DNA of 64,000 nucleotides, taken from the NCBI GenBank assembly GCA_963728845.1, contig CAVSLS010000041.1, positions 186,001 to 250,000 on the forward strand, read 5' to 3'. The notes under the pieces were generated by a model. The model was given only the letters and a program-made list of their open reading frames with translations, ran no database searches and had not been told where the DNA came from. This DNA comes from Bog-473 sp963728845. GTDB taxonomy: Bacteria > Actinomycetota > Acidimicrobiia > Acidimicrobiales > RAAP-2. A program made the translations under genes and the position numbers. Positions 1 to 8,153 of the stretch are shown here, in pieces (the stretch's first letter is position 1; every line of letters starts with the position of its first letter).

Positions 1-27
1 TCACCCGGGCCACGGAGCCCCAGGTGA

Positions 28-522
28 AGGCGGCATCGGCGGTGGCCGCGTCACTCGGGTCTCGGCCCGGGGACGATCGCGGAGAGCGGCGCCTTCTCGA
101 CCGTCGTCTACCGCCCGGCGCCCGAGCGGGCCGGCACCGTGGTGGTGGTCACGGCCGGCACGGCGGACCTTCCCGTCGCCACCGAGTGCACGTCGGTGCT
201 CGACGCGCTCGGGTTCGCTCCCACCGTGCTCACCGACTGCGGCGTCGCCGGTCTGCACCGGCTGTTGGCCGAGCTCGACACGATCGCCATGGCTGACGCC
301 GTGGTCGTTGTCGCGGGCATGGACGGCGCCCTGGCCAGCGTCGTCGGCGGCCTCACACCGGCGCCCGTCGTCGCCGTCCCGACCAGCACCGGCTACGGCG
401 CTGCGTTCGAGGGCGTCACGGCGCTGCTCACCATGCTCTCCGCCTGCTCATCGGGCATCACGGTCGTCGGCATCGACAACGGCTACGGCGCGGCCTGTGC
501 GATTGCCCGGCTCCTGCCGTGA
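28..522 (+). CDS. larB: LarB, nickel-pincer cofactor carboxylase (5' end unclear)
   Basis: LarB carboxylates the pyridine ring of nicotinate adenine dinucleotide and hydrolyses it, the first step towards the nickel-pincer nucleotide of lactate racemase-type enzymes. The visible part is the PurE-like C-terminal domain: VVVTAGTADLPVA, then GVAGLHRLL, VVAGMDGALASVVGG, VPTSTGYGAAF and IDNGYGAA, all typical of the family. The reading frame is closed by a TGA at 25-27 and no start precedes the conserved part, so the upstream LarB region is either outside the window or in another frame (a TR-VSA stretch in frame 2 near 45-60 hints at a frame change near 60-75). The TGA at 520-522 overlaps a GTG at 519, the usual operon junction here, pointing to coupling with larC. 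Confidence 0.85.
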   Translation, partial: RRHRRWPRHSGLGPGTIAESGAFSTVVYRPAPERAGTVVVVTAGTADLPVATECTSVLDALGFAPTVLTDCGVAGLHRLLAELDTIAMADAVVVVAGMDGALASVVGGLTPAPVVAVPTSTGYGAAFEGVTALLTMLSACSSGITVVGIDNGYGAACAIARLLP

Positions 523-1735
523 CGGAGACCGCACGGCGCACCGACGGTCGCCTGGTTCCACTGCTTCGCGGGCATCGCCGGGGACATGGCCCTCGGCTCG
601 CTCGTCGACGCCGGGGCGGACGTCGACGAGGTCCGCGGGCTGCTCGGCCGGCTCGCCCTTCCGGGGTGGGACCTGCAGTTCGAGGAGGGCACCCGTGGAG
701 GCATCGCCTGCACCCGTGCGGTCGTGGCCGGCGACGACGTCGTGGTCCGCACCCACGGGGCCATCGCGGCACTGATCGAGCAGGCGGCGCTGCCGGCGCG
801 GGTGGCTCGGCGTGCGCTGTCCGTGTTCGGCTCGCTGGCCTCCGTCGAGTCGGTACTGCACCGGCGCCCGGTCGAGCAGGTCCACTTCCACGAGGTCGGC
901 GGGCACGACGCGGTCATCGACGTCGTCGGGACCGCAGCCGCGCTCGAGGTGCTCGGGGTCGACGAGGTGAGCGCCTCGGCGGTGGCGACGGGGAGCGGGA
1001 CCGTGCGCAGCGCCCACGGGTGGCTCCCCAACCCGGCCCCGGCCACCGTCCGCCTGCTCGAGGGCATCCCGGCCTACGGGCGGGACACCCGGCTGGAGCT
1101 CACGACCCCGACCGGAGCCGCCCTCCTGGCCGCGTTGTGCTCCTCTTTCGGGGCGCTCCCCGACATGACCGTCACGGCGTCGGGTTTCGGAGGGGGCGCG
1201 GGGGAGATGGACGACCTGCCCAATTGCACCCAGGTCGTGGTCGGACGGCGCGCTCGGGCGGGCCGACGCCGGCCCCGGCCAACCAGCCGTCATGCTCGAG
1301 ACCAACCTCGACGACGTGACGGGCGAACAGCTGGGGCACGCGGTGGCGGCCGCCCTCGAGGCCGGTGCGCTCGACGCCTGGGTGAGCCCGGTCACCATGA
1401 AGAAGGGCCGCCCGGGCCACGTCCTGCACGTGCTGACCGACGCCACGCGGGTGGCCGCGCTGCGCGCCGAGATGGAGCGGGACACCGGGACGATGGGCGT
1501 GCGTGCCACCGGCGTCGAGCGCTGGCCACAGGCCCGGCACATGGACCAGGTCATGGTCGACGGGATCACCGTCCGCATGAAGATCACCAGCGGACGCGCC
1601 AAGCCGGAGTTCGAGGACGTGGCCGCCGTCGCCGCCGAGACGGGGGCCCCGTTGCACGAGATCTCCAGCCGGGCCGAGGAGGCCTGGCGGGCCGCGCGGC
1701 GCGCCGCGCCGGACCCGGGCGGACCACCGACCTGA
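519..1735 (+). CDS. larC: LarC, nickel insertion cyclometallase (frame interrupted)
   Basis: LarC inserts nickel into the dithio-carboxylated pyridinium nucleotide using CTP. The N-terminal part (from WFHCFAGIAGDMALGS at 553 through HFHEVGGHDAVIDVVG and LTTPTGAALLAAL) is in frame 1; the C-terminal part (METNLDD-like segment at 1292, then VSPVTMKKGRPGHVLHVL) is in frame 2. The switch lies near 1236, where frame 2 reads SDGALGRADAGPGQPAV. A GTG at 519 overlapping the larB stop is the natural start but is in frame 3, so another frame change lies at 522-550. Lactobacillus plantarum larC is known to need a ribosomal frameshift, so this break could be biological, but the window holds many similar breaks in unrelated genes. 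Frame 1 has no stop until 3105. Confidence 0.85.
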
Positions 1736-3105
1736 TGGCGGACGACATGTTCCGCTACGACGAGGCGATGGCGGAGCTGATCCTCGCGGCCTGCCGGGAG
1801 CGGCTCTCCATGGACCCCGTGGCGCTGGACTTCGGTGGACTGGTCGAGTCGCTCCACGCCGAGCTGGACGGCCTGATGCGTCCGGAAGGGAACGACGCGG
1901 CACACGTGCTGAAGCTCTTCGTCGACAAGCTCGCAACGGCGGTCGTGTCGTGCGACAGTCCTCGCTTCTTGTCGTTCATCCCGGCCGCACCCACCAAGGC
2001 GTCGCTCCTCTTCGACATGTTCGTCTCGTGCTCGTCGCTGCACGGCACCTCCTGGCTCGAGGCAGCGGGGGTGGTCGTCGCGGAGAACCAGGCGCTTGGC
2101 GTGCTGGCGGCGCAGGCCGGCTTCCCCGAGGACGCCGGCGGTTGCTTCGTGGCCGGCGGGTCTGCCGGCAACCTCTCGGCGCTCATGGTGGCCCGGGACA
2201 CGGCGTCGCACCGGCGCCACACCGATGCGCCGCGGCACCCGCTGGTCGCGGTGAGCGAGGACGCCCACTCGTCGGTGGGCAAGGCACTCCACGTGCTCGG
2301 CGTCGGGATGCTGACCGTGCCCACGAGGGACCATCGCCTGACCGGAGAGGCCCTGCGGGCCGCGCTGCGTGACGACCCGCGGCGCGACGATGTCATCGGT
2401 GTGGTGGCCACGGCGGGCACGACGAACGCGGGCATCGTCGACGACCTGGACGGGGTGGCCGACGTGGCCGCCGAGCGCGCGCTGTGGTTCCACATCGACG
2501 GTGCCTATGGTGGCGCGGCGGCCCTGTTCGCGCCGTCGGTGCAGGCCCGGTTCGCGGGGTTCGGGCGGGCCGACTCCTTCATCGTCGATCCGCACAAGTG
2601 GCTCTTCGCGCCCTTCGACTGCGCGGCCCTCGTCTACCGCAGGCCCAACCTGGCCAAGGCGGTGCACACCCAGGACGCGCAGTACCTCGAGGTGCTGCAC
2701 AGCGACAACCCCGAGGAATGGAACCCGAGCGACTACGCCTTCCACCTGACGCGGCGGGCCCGGGGGCTGCCGCTGTGGTTCTCCCTGGCGGTCAACGGCC
2801 TCGACGCCTACCGCGACGCGGTGGAGTCGGGGCTGGCCATCGCCCAGCGGGCGGCCGAGCGCATCGCCGCGTCGCCCCACGTCGAGCTCGTCCGCGACCC
2901 GGGACTGTCGATCGTGCTCTTCCGGCGGCCGGGTTGGGACAAGGCCGACTACGACGCCTGGTCGGCCCGCCTGCTCCACGACCAGATCGGCTTTGTCACG
3001 CCGACCAGCTGGGAGAGCGAGACGGTGGCCCGCTTTGCCTTCCTCCACCCCCACGCCACAGTGGAGATGGTCGACGAGATCCTGTCCTCCATGGCCGGGG
3101 CGTAA
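1735..3105 (+). CDS. PLP-dependent group II decarboxylase-like protein
   Basis: A 456-residue fold-type I pyridoxal-phosphate enzyme of the aromatic-L-amino-acid/glutamate decarboxylase group. The cofactor lysine is Lys288 in DPHKWLFAP; Asp255 in HIDGAYGG would contact the pyridine nitrogen; TAGTTNAGIVDD and the SEDAHSSV stretch are also family motifs. Length matches DDC-type enzymes. The ATG overlaps the larC stop (TGATG), so the gene is probably cotranscribed with larBC, although no role for a decarboxylase in nickel-pincer synthesis is known. The substrate cannot be read from sequence; aromatic amino acids, glutamate or diaminobutyrate are all possible. The gene is intact. Confidence 0.85.
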   Translation: MADDMFRYDEAMAELILAACRERLSMDPVALDFGGLVESLHAELDGLMRPEGNDAAHVLKLFVDKLATAVVSCDSPRFLSFIPAAPTKASLLFDMFVSCSSLHGTSWLEAAGVVVAENQALGVLAAQAGFPEDAGGCFVAGGSAGNLSALMVARDTASHRRHTDAPRHPLVAVSEDAHSSVGKALHVLGVGMLTVPTRDHRLTGEALRAALRDDPRRDDVIGVVATAGTTNAGIVDDLDGVADVAAERALWFHIDGAYGGAAALFAPSVQARFAGFGRADSFIVDPHKWLFAPFDCAALVYRRPNLAKAVHTQDAQYLEVLHSDNPEEWNPSDYAFHLTRRARGLPLWFSLAVNGLDAYRDAVESGLAIAQRAAERIAASPHVELVRDPGLSIVLFRRPGWDKADYDAWSARLLHDQIGFVTPTSWESETVARFAFLHPHATVEMVDEILSSMAGA

Positions 3106-3140
3106 ACCGCGCTCACCGGCGCGGTGCGACCCCCGAGAGG

Positions 3141-4253
3141 TCAGCCGGCCTCGACCGCGGCCTCGAGGAGGGCACCTGCCGCGAGCAGCCGCTCCTCGCT
3201 CCCCGCCGGCCCGATCAGCTGGATGCTGGCGGGCAGGGGCCCGCCCGTCGGCACGGGGAGCGAGAGAGCCGGGACACCGGCCAGGTTCACCGGGAGGGTG
3301 CAACGTGACACGAGGAGGTCATCGCCCTCCTCGAGGGGCGGCGGGAAGATCGTGAGGGTCGGGGTGACGAGGATGTCGACATCGGTGAAGATCCGTTCGA
3401 GCGTCGCCTGCCAGTCGCGCTGCGCCTGCCAGGCGGCGCGCACGGCGGCGTCGTCGCAGGCCGCACCGAGCCTGAGCCGGCCGCGCACGTCGGCTCCGAT
3501 CCCTTCGGGGTCCTCCGCCAGCAACGTGGCGTCCGAATGCCACGCCTCGACCACGAGGAGGAGGCCGGCCTGCATGGTCGCCTCGTCCCAACCCGGTACC
3601 GGCAGGTCGCGGCAGTCCCAACCGGCCAGCTGCAGCGCGCGGTCGATGGCCGCCGTGATGGCGGGATCGGACTCGATGGGCAGTCGGGCCACGGTGAAGC
3701 CGGCACCCGTGTCCGCCGCGCTGAACCCGGGCTCGAGCAGCTGCATGCCGGTCACGAGGCCCGCGACGTCGCGGGCCATCGGCCCGACGGTGTCGAAGCT
3801 CGGAGAGAGCGGCCAAACGCCCTCGAGGGAGATGCGGCCCCACGTCGTCTTGAGGCCGGCCGTCCCGCAACAGGCCGACGGGATGCGCACCGAGCCCCCG
3901 GTGTCGCTGCCGTAGGCGACGTCGGCTTCGTCGGTGGCGACGGCCACCGCCGAGCCGCTCGACGAGCCGCCCGGCACGAGCCGGGGGTCGAGCGGGTTGG
4001 CCGGCGTCCCGTACCACGGGTTCACGCCGGTCACGCCGAGCGCCAGCTCGTGCAGGTTGGTGCGCCCCACGATGCGCGCCCCCGCGGCGCGGGCGCCCGC
4101 CAGGCACGCGGCGTCGCTCGCCGCCGGCCGGGCCCGGCGCACGGCGGCGCGGCAGCCGGCGGTCGTCGGCTCGCCCGCCATGTCGATCAGGTCCTTCACG
4201 GCCAGGCGAACGCCGGGACCCGACGTGTCGTAGCGGGTGATGAAGGTGGTCAT
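3141..4253 (-). CDS. Amidase signature family hydrolase
   Basis: A short (370 residue) member of the amidase signature family, which hydrolyses amides with a Ser-cisSer-Lys triad. All three residues are present: Lys20 in RLAVKDLID, Ser97 in GGSSSGSA and the nucleophile Ser121 in SDTGGSVRIPS. Typical members have 450-500 residues; the N-terminal helical region before the catalytic lysine is short here and the C-terminus is compact, so it is nearer the small amidases than GatA. It is not a GatA: no gatB or gatC lies nearby. It converges on the decarboxylase gene, with only 35 bp between the stops. Substrate unknown. Confidence 0.85.
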   Translation of the reverse strand: MTTFITRYDTSGPGVRLAVKDLIDMAGEPTTAGCRAAVRRARPAASDAACLAGARAAGARIVGRTNLHELALGVTGVNPWYGTPANPLDPRLVPGGSSSGSAVAVATDEADVAYGSDTGGSVRIPSACCGTAGLKTTWGRISLEGVWPLSPSFDTVGPMARDVAGLVTGMQLLEPGFSAADTGAGFTVARLPIESDPAITAAIDRALQLAGWDCRDLPVPGWDEATMQAGLLLVVEAWHSDATLLAEDPEGIGADVRGRLRLGAACDDAAVRAAWQAQRDWQATLERIFTDVDILVTPTLTIFPPPLEEGDDLLVSRCTLPVNLAGVPALSLPVPTGGPLPASIQLIGPAGSEERLLAAGALLEAAVEAG

Positions 4254-4287
4254 GTGGTCATCTTGCCCGGTTCCCCGGGCGAGCCGC

Positions 4288-5005
4288 TCAGGTGGTGGGC
4301 GTGGTGACCGTCGCTCCCGGTGGCAGTTGGAACAGGGACGGGGACGGCGACGACGAGTAGCTCGTGATCTGGAAGCTGGTCGAGTCCGATGCGACCTTCA
4401 CGTAGCCGAGTATGCCCTGCGATGTGCTGCAGATGGTGCTCGTCCCCGCGACGCCGTGGGCGACCAGGTCGACGCAGTTCATGTTGAAGCCGTTGAGGGA
4501 CATGGTCGACGACGTCACCTTGTCGCCGGCCAGCCCGGCCACGAGCGAGACCCCCTTGAGGAAGTCGACCCAGTGCGCCGGCGTGTAGAGGTCGAAGATC
4601 TGGTTCTGGGAGGCGGCGTCGGCCTGGCCGAGCTTCTGGCAGGACCAGGCCGCTGCCGAGCCGCTCTGGGTGCAGGAGTACTCGCCGGACGAATTCACGA
4701 TCAGCTGGAGGTTCGAGGCGCTGGCGCCCGTCTGCGTGGTGTGGAAGGCCAGTCCCCCGCTCGAGGGATCGACCGCGTAGAGGACTGTGGCCGGCGCGCT
4801 GCCGGTCGTCGTGTAGGTGGCCTCGAACGTGGAGCTCTGTCCCGATTGCAGGTTCTGGGTGAACGAGTCGATGGTCGCCTTGTTGCCCTCGACGTTGTGC
4901 ACGGCGTTGCGGACCTTGCTGACGACGCTGCACCCGGCGCCGAGCATCCCCACCATCGCCAGGGTGGCGACGGTGATGCCCGATGCGTCTGGAGTGACGT
5001 GACAT
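4288..5005 (-). CDS. Secreted lipoprotein of unknown function (frame change near start)
   Basis: About 238 residues. The N-terminus resembles a lipoprotein signal: an ATG at 5005 begins MSRHSRR (positive n-region) and the hydrophobic run ITVATLAMVGMLGAGC ends in a lipobox LGAGC, but these lie in different frames, so a single-base change near 4985-4990 is likely. The mature protein is Ser/Thr/Gln-rich with paired cysteines and resembles LppX/LprG-like or other mycobacterial lipoproteins only in general character. The C-terminus ends PPGATVTTPTT. It sits just upstream of the amidase on the same strand, 34 bp apart. Function unknown. Confidence 0.65.
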
Positions 5006-5183
5006 GCTCTGCCTCCTGTCGTCGATCGCCGAAGAAGAGACGAGAACCCGGCCGTGCGGTTACGGCAGGCGGCGACGCCCGCGTCTGCCCTGTAACCCTC
5101 GGCAGATAGGGACTGTCCCCATGAGGACCGGTCTCTGCGGCCCGTGTGGAGGCACTGACGCCCCGGGGGGCCGGGACGGTCGT

Positions 5184-6725
5184 TCAGCCCGGGGCGGCCT
5201 CTGTCGTGACGGGCGCCGCGTCGAGCGGCACCGTCTCCTGCCGTCCGCGTTGGAGCCCGACCAGGGCGATCACACCGGCGCCGGCCATGATCCCGCACAT
5301 CACGTAGAGCACCGTCTGGGTGGCGTGCGCGAAGTCCACCGAGACGTAGTGCGGGATGGTCGCCACCGACCCGCTTCCCTGCTGGGACTGCGCAATGCGG
5401 TCGGCCACCGTCGCGGCGTGGGGGACGCCCATGGAGCTGAGCGTGGTCGTGAGGTGCGAGCGGAACGTGAACAACAAGATGGTGCCGAGCGCGGCCAGAC
5501 CGAGGCTGGCGCCGTAATTGCGGATGGTCTGGGTGATGCCGGTCGCCTCCCCGTAGGAGAGGTTCCCGGCCCGGTTCACCGCATCGGTGTTGGCCGGGCC
5601 GAGCATCATGCCCATGCCGGCTCCGGCCACGACGACCCAGATCCGCTGCTGGTCGAAGTCGAGGATCGTCGCCTTGGAGGCCCAGATGCCGAAGCCGACG
5701 GCCGCGATGGCGCACCCGACGACGACGGCGCGCTTGGCCCCTTCCCTGTCGAGCAGGCGGCCGCCGATCTGGGCGGCGACGACGAAGCCGAGGAAGAAGA
5801 AGAGGAGGAACAGTCCGGCTTCCGACGCTGTCTTGTGCAGCGCGATCTGCGCGTACTCGCTCGAGAAGAAGAAGATCGGAATGAACGCCATCATGGAGAT
5901 CATCAGCACCAGGTTCTCGACGGTGAAGGCGCGGATGCGGAAGATGGTGACGGCGATGAGCGGCGACTCGGTGCGCAGCTCGACGAAGACGAACAGCACG
6001 ATGATGGCGAGGCCGCCGACGATGCAGATCCACGTCCACGGATTGCTCCATCCCCAGGGCACCGACTGCTGCAGGCCGAAGATGCTCAGTCCGATGCCCG
6101 CTGCGATCAGGACGGCGCCCCGGTAGTCGATGGGTGCCCGCCGGTACTCGGTCCTGGGCCGGGACAACGCGATGAGGACCAGCGCGATCAGGGCGACCGG
6201 GATGTTGACCCAGAAGATGGCCCGCCAGGTCCATTCGGTCAGGTACCCGCCGAGGATCGGTCCGAGGGCGGTCAGGCCCCCGGCGATGCCGAAAAAGAGA
6301 GCGAGCGCCCTGCCCCGCTCGCGCAGGGGGAACGTGTTGACGACGATGGCCAGTGCGGCAGGGAACATGAGGGCGCCGCCGGCGCCCTGCAGGGCGCGGA
6401 AGCTGACGATCCAGCCTTCGGCGTAGGTCCCCTTCGGCGTGAAGCCGCACATCGTGGAGGCCACCACGAAGACGATCACACCGATCACGCACATCTTCGT
6501 GTGGCCGAAGATGTCCGACAGGCGTCCGCCCAGGGCGAACAGCGCGGCCAGGGCGATCAGGTACGCGTTCACGACCCATTGGACCCCGGTGGATGTCAGG
6601 CCCAGTTCGCGCTGGATGTCCGGCACGGCGATGGAGACGATCGTCTGATCGATGAACGTCATGGAGACCGCGAAGATCATGGCGGCGAGCACCCAGTTGC
6701 GTCCCCGCAATCCGTTGGCGCCCAT
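5184..6725 (-). CDS. MFS drug transporter, DHA2 (EmrB/QacA) family
   Basis: 513 residues, the size of 14-helix DHA2 proton-drug antiporters. Motif A-like GGRLSDIFGHTK follows helix 2, the antiporter motif C-like run ALGPILGGYLTEWTWRAIF is in the fifth-helix region, and long hydrophobic segments continue to the end. The start ATG is preceded by GGGAGG-like purines. The gene is intact and stands alone: about 180 bp separate it from the lipoprotein gene and 28 bp from the GNAT gene upstream on the same strand. It probably exports hydrophobic compounds through the inner membrane; the substrate is not predictable. Confidence 0.9.
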   Translation of the reverse strand: MGANGLRGRNWVLAAMIFAVSMTFIDQTIVSIAVPDIQRELGLTSTGVQWVVNAYLIALAALFALGGRLSDIFGHTKMCVIGVIVFVVASTMCGFTPKGTYAEGWIVSFRALQGAGGALMFPAALAIVVNTFPLRERGRALALFFGIAGGLTALGPILGGYLTEWTWRAIFWVNIPVALIALVLIALSRPRTEYRRAPIDYRGAVLIAAGIGLSIFGLQQSVPWGWSNPWTWICIVGGLAIIVLFVFVELRTESPLIAVTIFRIRAFTVENLVLMISMMAFIPIFFFSSEYAQIALHKTASEAGLFLLFFFLGFVVAAQIGGRLLDREGAKRAVVVGCAIAAVGFGIWASKATILDFDQQRIWVVVAGAGMGMMLGPANTDAVNRAGNLSYGEATGITQTIRNYGASLGLAALGTILLFTFRSHLTTTLSSMGVPHAATVADRIAQSQQGSGSVATIPHYVSVDFAHATQTVLYVMCGIMAGAGVIALVGLQRGRQETVPLDAAPVTTEAAPG

Positions 6726-6753
6726 GCCGGCCCTCCCGTCTCTTCAGGGAAAT

Positions 6754-7227
6754 CTATATGGCGTTCTCCGTGGCGCGGCCCTGGTAGCGGTAGACATTGG
6801 TCTCCCTGCGCTCGAACCCCATGCGCTCGTAGAGCCGGTTGGCGACCTCGCGGTGGGGCCTCGAGGTGAGATCGACCGTGCGCGCGCCGCAGGCGTCGGC
6901 CCGGTCGAGCGCCGCCTGCACGAGGGCCGCGGCGACCCCGCTGCCCCGGGAGCCCTCGTCGACCACGACGTCCTCGATCCACGCTCTGACCGCGGTCGGG
7001 ATCGTGAACACGACCAGGGTCAGCATGCCGACGATGCGACCGCCGTCACGAGCCACGAACAGCGTGGTGCCGGGTCCGGCGACGATGCTCTCGAGCTCGG
7101 TCCGGGTGGGCGGAGGCGAGGACCGGGAGAGCTGGGGCACCAGCACCGCGACCGCCGCGTCGAGGTCGTCGTCGACCGAGGCGGCGGCTTCGACGACGAT
7201 CACGACGTTGCGGAGTCGCCCCGCCAC
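6754..7227 (-). CDS. GNAT family N-acetyltransferase
   Basis: 157 residues with the GNAT core: a beta4 strand AWIEDVVVDEGSRGSGV that leads into the acetyl-CoA pyrophosphate loop (R/Q-x-x-G-x-G/A as RGSGVAAALV), followed by helix 3 and the C-terminal ANRLYERMGFERRETNVYRY, which matches the NAR-x-FYxxxGF pattern of many members. Its start overlaps the end of the NUDIX gene by 28 bp, so the two are probably translated from one mRNA. The acceptor (small molecule or protein amine) is unknown. Confidence 0.85.
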   Translation of the reverse strand: MAGRLRNVVIVVEAAASVDDDLDAAVAVLVPQLSRSSPPPTRTELESIVAGPGTTLFVARDGGRIVGMLTLVVFTIPTAVRAWIEDVVVDEGSRGSGVAAALVQAALDRADACGARTVDLTSRPHREVANRLYERMGFERRETNVYRYQGRATENAI

Positions 7228-7907
7228 ATCGGTTGGCGCACGCTGTCGTAGAGGACGTCGCGGCGCTCACCGTTGATGGCCGCGAAGACGTGCTCGCCCC
7301 AGCGATCCGAGCCGACCAGGGGGTGCGGCAGCGTCTCGCGGGTGAACCAACCCACGTCGCGGGTCTCGAGGGGGTGCGGGGCCAGCTCGCCGCCCACGGC
7401 GCGGCAGTAGAAGAGGAGCGAGTACAACGGGACCCGCGTGAAACCCAGTCGCAGGCCGTCGAGGACCGCGATGAGGCGGACGGGTTCCACGACGATGCCG
7501 GTCTCCTCCTCGACCTCCTTGACCACGATCTCGGCCGCGGAGTAGCCCACGTCGCACCAGCCGGTGGGGTACAGCCAGATGCCCGAGTCGGCCCTCTGAA
7601 TGAGCAGCAGCTCGCCCCTGTCGTTGCCGACGGCCGCGCCCACGGCCACCTTGGGCGTGACGTAGCCGGGCACCCCCTTGCCCACCGTGTCCATCCACTC
7701 CTGCACCAGGCCGCCGGCGTCGGGGCCGTCGCCCTGCCCGTCCGCCTCCGCCCTGATGTCGGCGGCCACCTTGAGGATCTCCTCGAAGCGCTCCTGCTCG
7801 TAGAGGCTCTCGGTGAACCCCAGCCCGGTGCGGGCGATGGCCGACAGGGTCTCGCTCCAGCGCAGCAGCGTCTTGAGGGGGACGTCGTGGTCGTCGGTCG
7901 GGTCCAC
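7200..7907 (-). CDS. NUDIX hydrolase with N-terminal helical domain
   Basis: 235 residues from a GTG start chosen because the longer frame upstream runs into the divergent gene at 7953. The N-terminal 60 residues form the helical extension seen in a NUDIX subgroup acting on nucleotide sugars (LLRWSETLSAIARTGL). The NUDIX box is GWCDVGYSAAEIV-VKEVEEETGI: the core Glu residues are intact, but the usual first Glu is Tyr and the usual Arg is Lys. This suggests a pyrophosphohydrolase on an ADP-ribose-like substrate, with substrate uncertain. It overlaps the downstream acetyltransferase gene. Confidence 0.85.
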   Translation of the reverse strand: MDPTDDHDVPLKTLLRWSETLSAIARTGLGFTESLYEQERFEEILKVAADIRAEADGQGDGPDAGGLVQEWMDTVGKGVPGYVTPKVAVGAAVGNDRGELLLIQRADSGIWLYPTGWCDVGYSAAEIVVKEVEEETGIVVEPVRLIAVLDGLRLGFTRVPLYSLLFYCRAVGGELAPHPLETRDVGWFTRETLPHPLVGSDRWGEHVFAAINGERRDVLYDSVRQPMWRGDSATS

Positions 7908-7952
7908 GGGGCGTGACGCTACCGCGGCCTGCCGGCTGGGCCAGAATGGGGA

Positions 7953-8141
7953 ATGGCCGTCAACGAGGATTGCCGCCACTACGTGATGCGGACGACTCCC
8001 CGCGGGGAACGCCTCGAGCGCTGCAAGGTCGATGCCAACGAGCCACTCCCGTTCTCGTGCCCCGAGGGTTGCGTCTTCTACGAGCCGCGCAAGGTCTCCT
8101 CGGCCGGCTGGACCGTGCCCCGGGACCCCGACCGGCCCTGA
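7953..8141 (+). CDS. Small four-cysteine protein, probable zinc knuckle
   Basis: A 62-residue protein starting MAVNEDC. Cysteines at 7, 24, 36 and 40 (the last pair as CPEGC) make a plausible structural metal site; there is no signal peptide or membrane segment. I recall similar short proteins in actinobacterial genomes but cannot name a family. It is divergent from the NUDIX gene (45 bp between starts) and convergent with larE (12 bp between stops). Coding is supported by strong third-position GC and a compact placement. Function unknown. Confidence 0.65.
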   Translation: MAVNEDCRHYVMRTTPRGERLERCKVDANEPLPFSCPEGCVFYEPRKVSSAGWTVPRDPDRP

Positions 8142-8153
8142 ACCACCCGGGGC

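Noticed and set aside
448..3303. A 951-codon open frame on the minus strand across larB, larC and the decarboxylase
   Set aside because: It is a shadow of GC-rich coding on the other strand; the composition is Arg/Gly/Pro-rich with no family motif, while the plus strand carries clear conserved proteins.
5041..5095. Imperfect inverted repeat GTTACGGCAG / CTGCCCTGTAAC before the lipoprotein gene
   Set aside because: The arms need bulges and the loop is long and GC-rich; too weak to call an operator or terminator.
4288..6579. A 763-codon minus-strand frame spanning the MFS and lipoprotein regions
   Set aside because: Only its last third is the real lipoprotein; the upstream part is the MFS gene read in the wrong frame.
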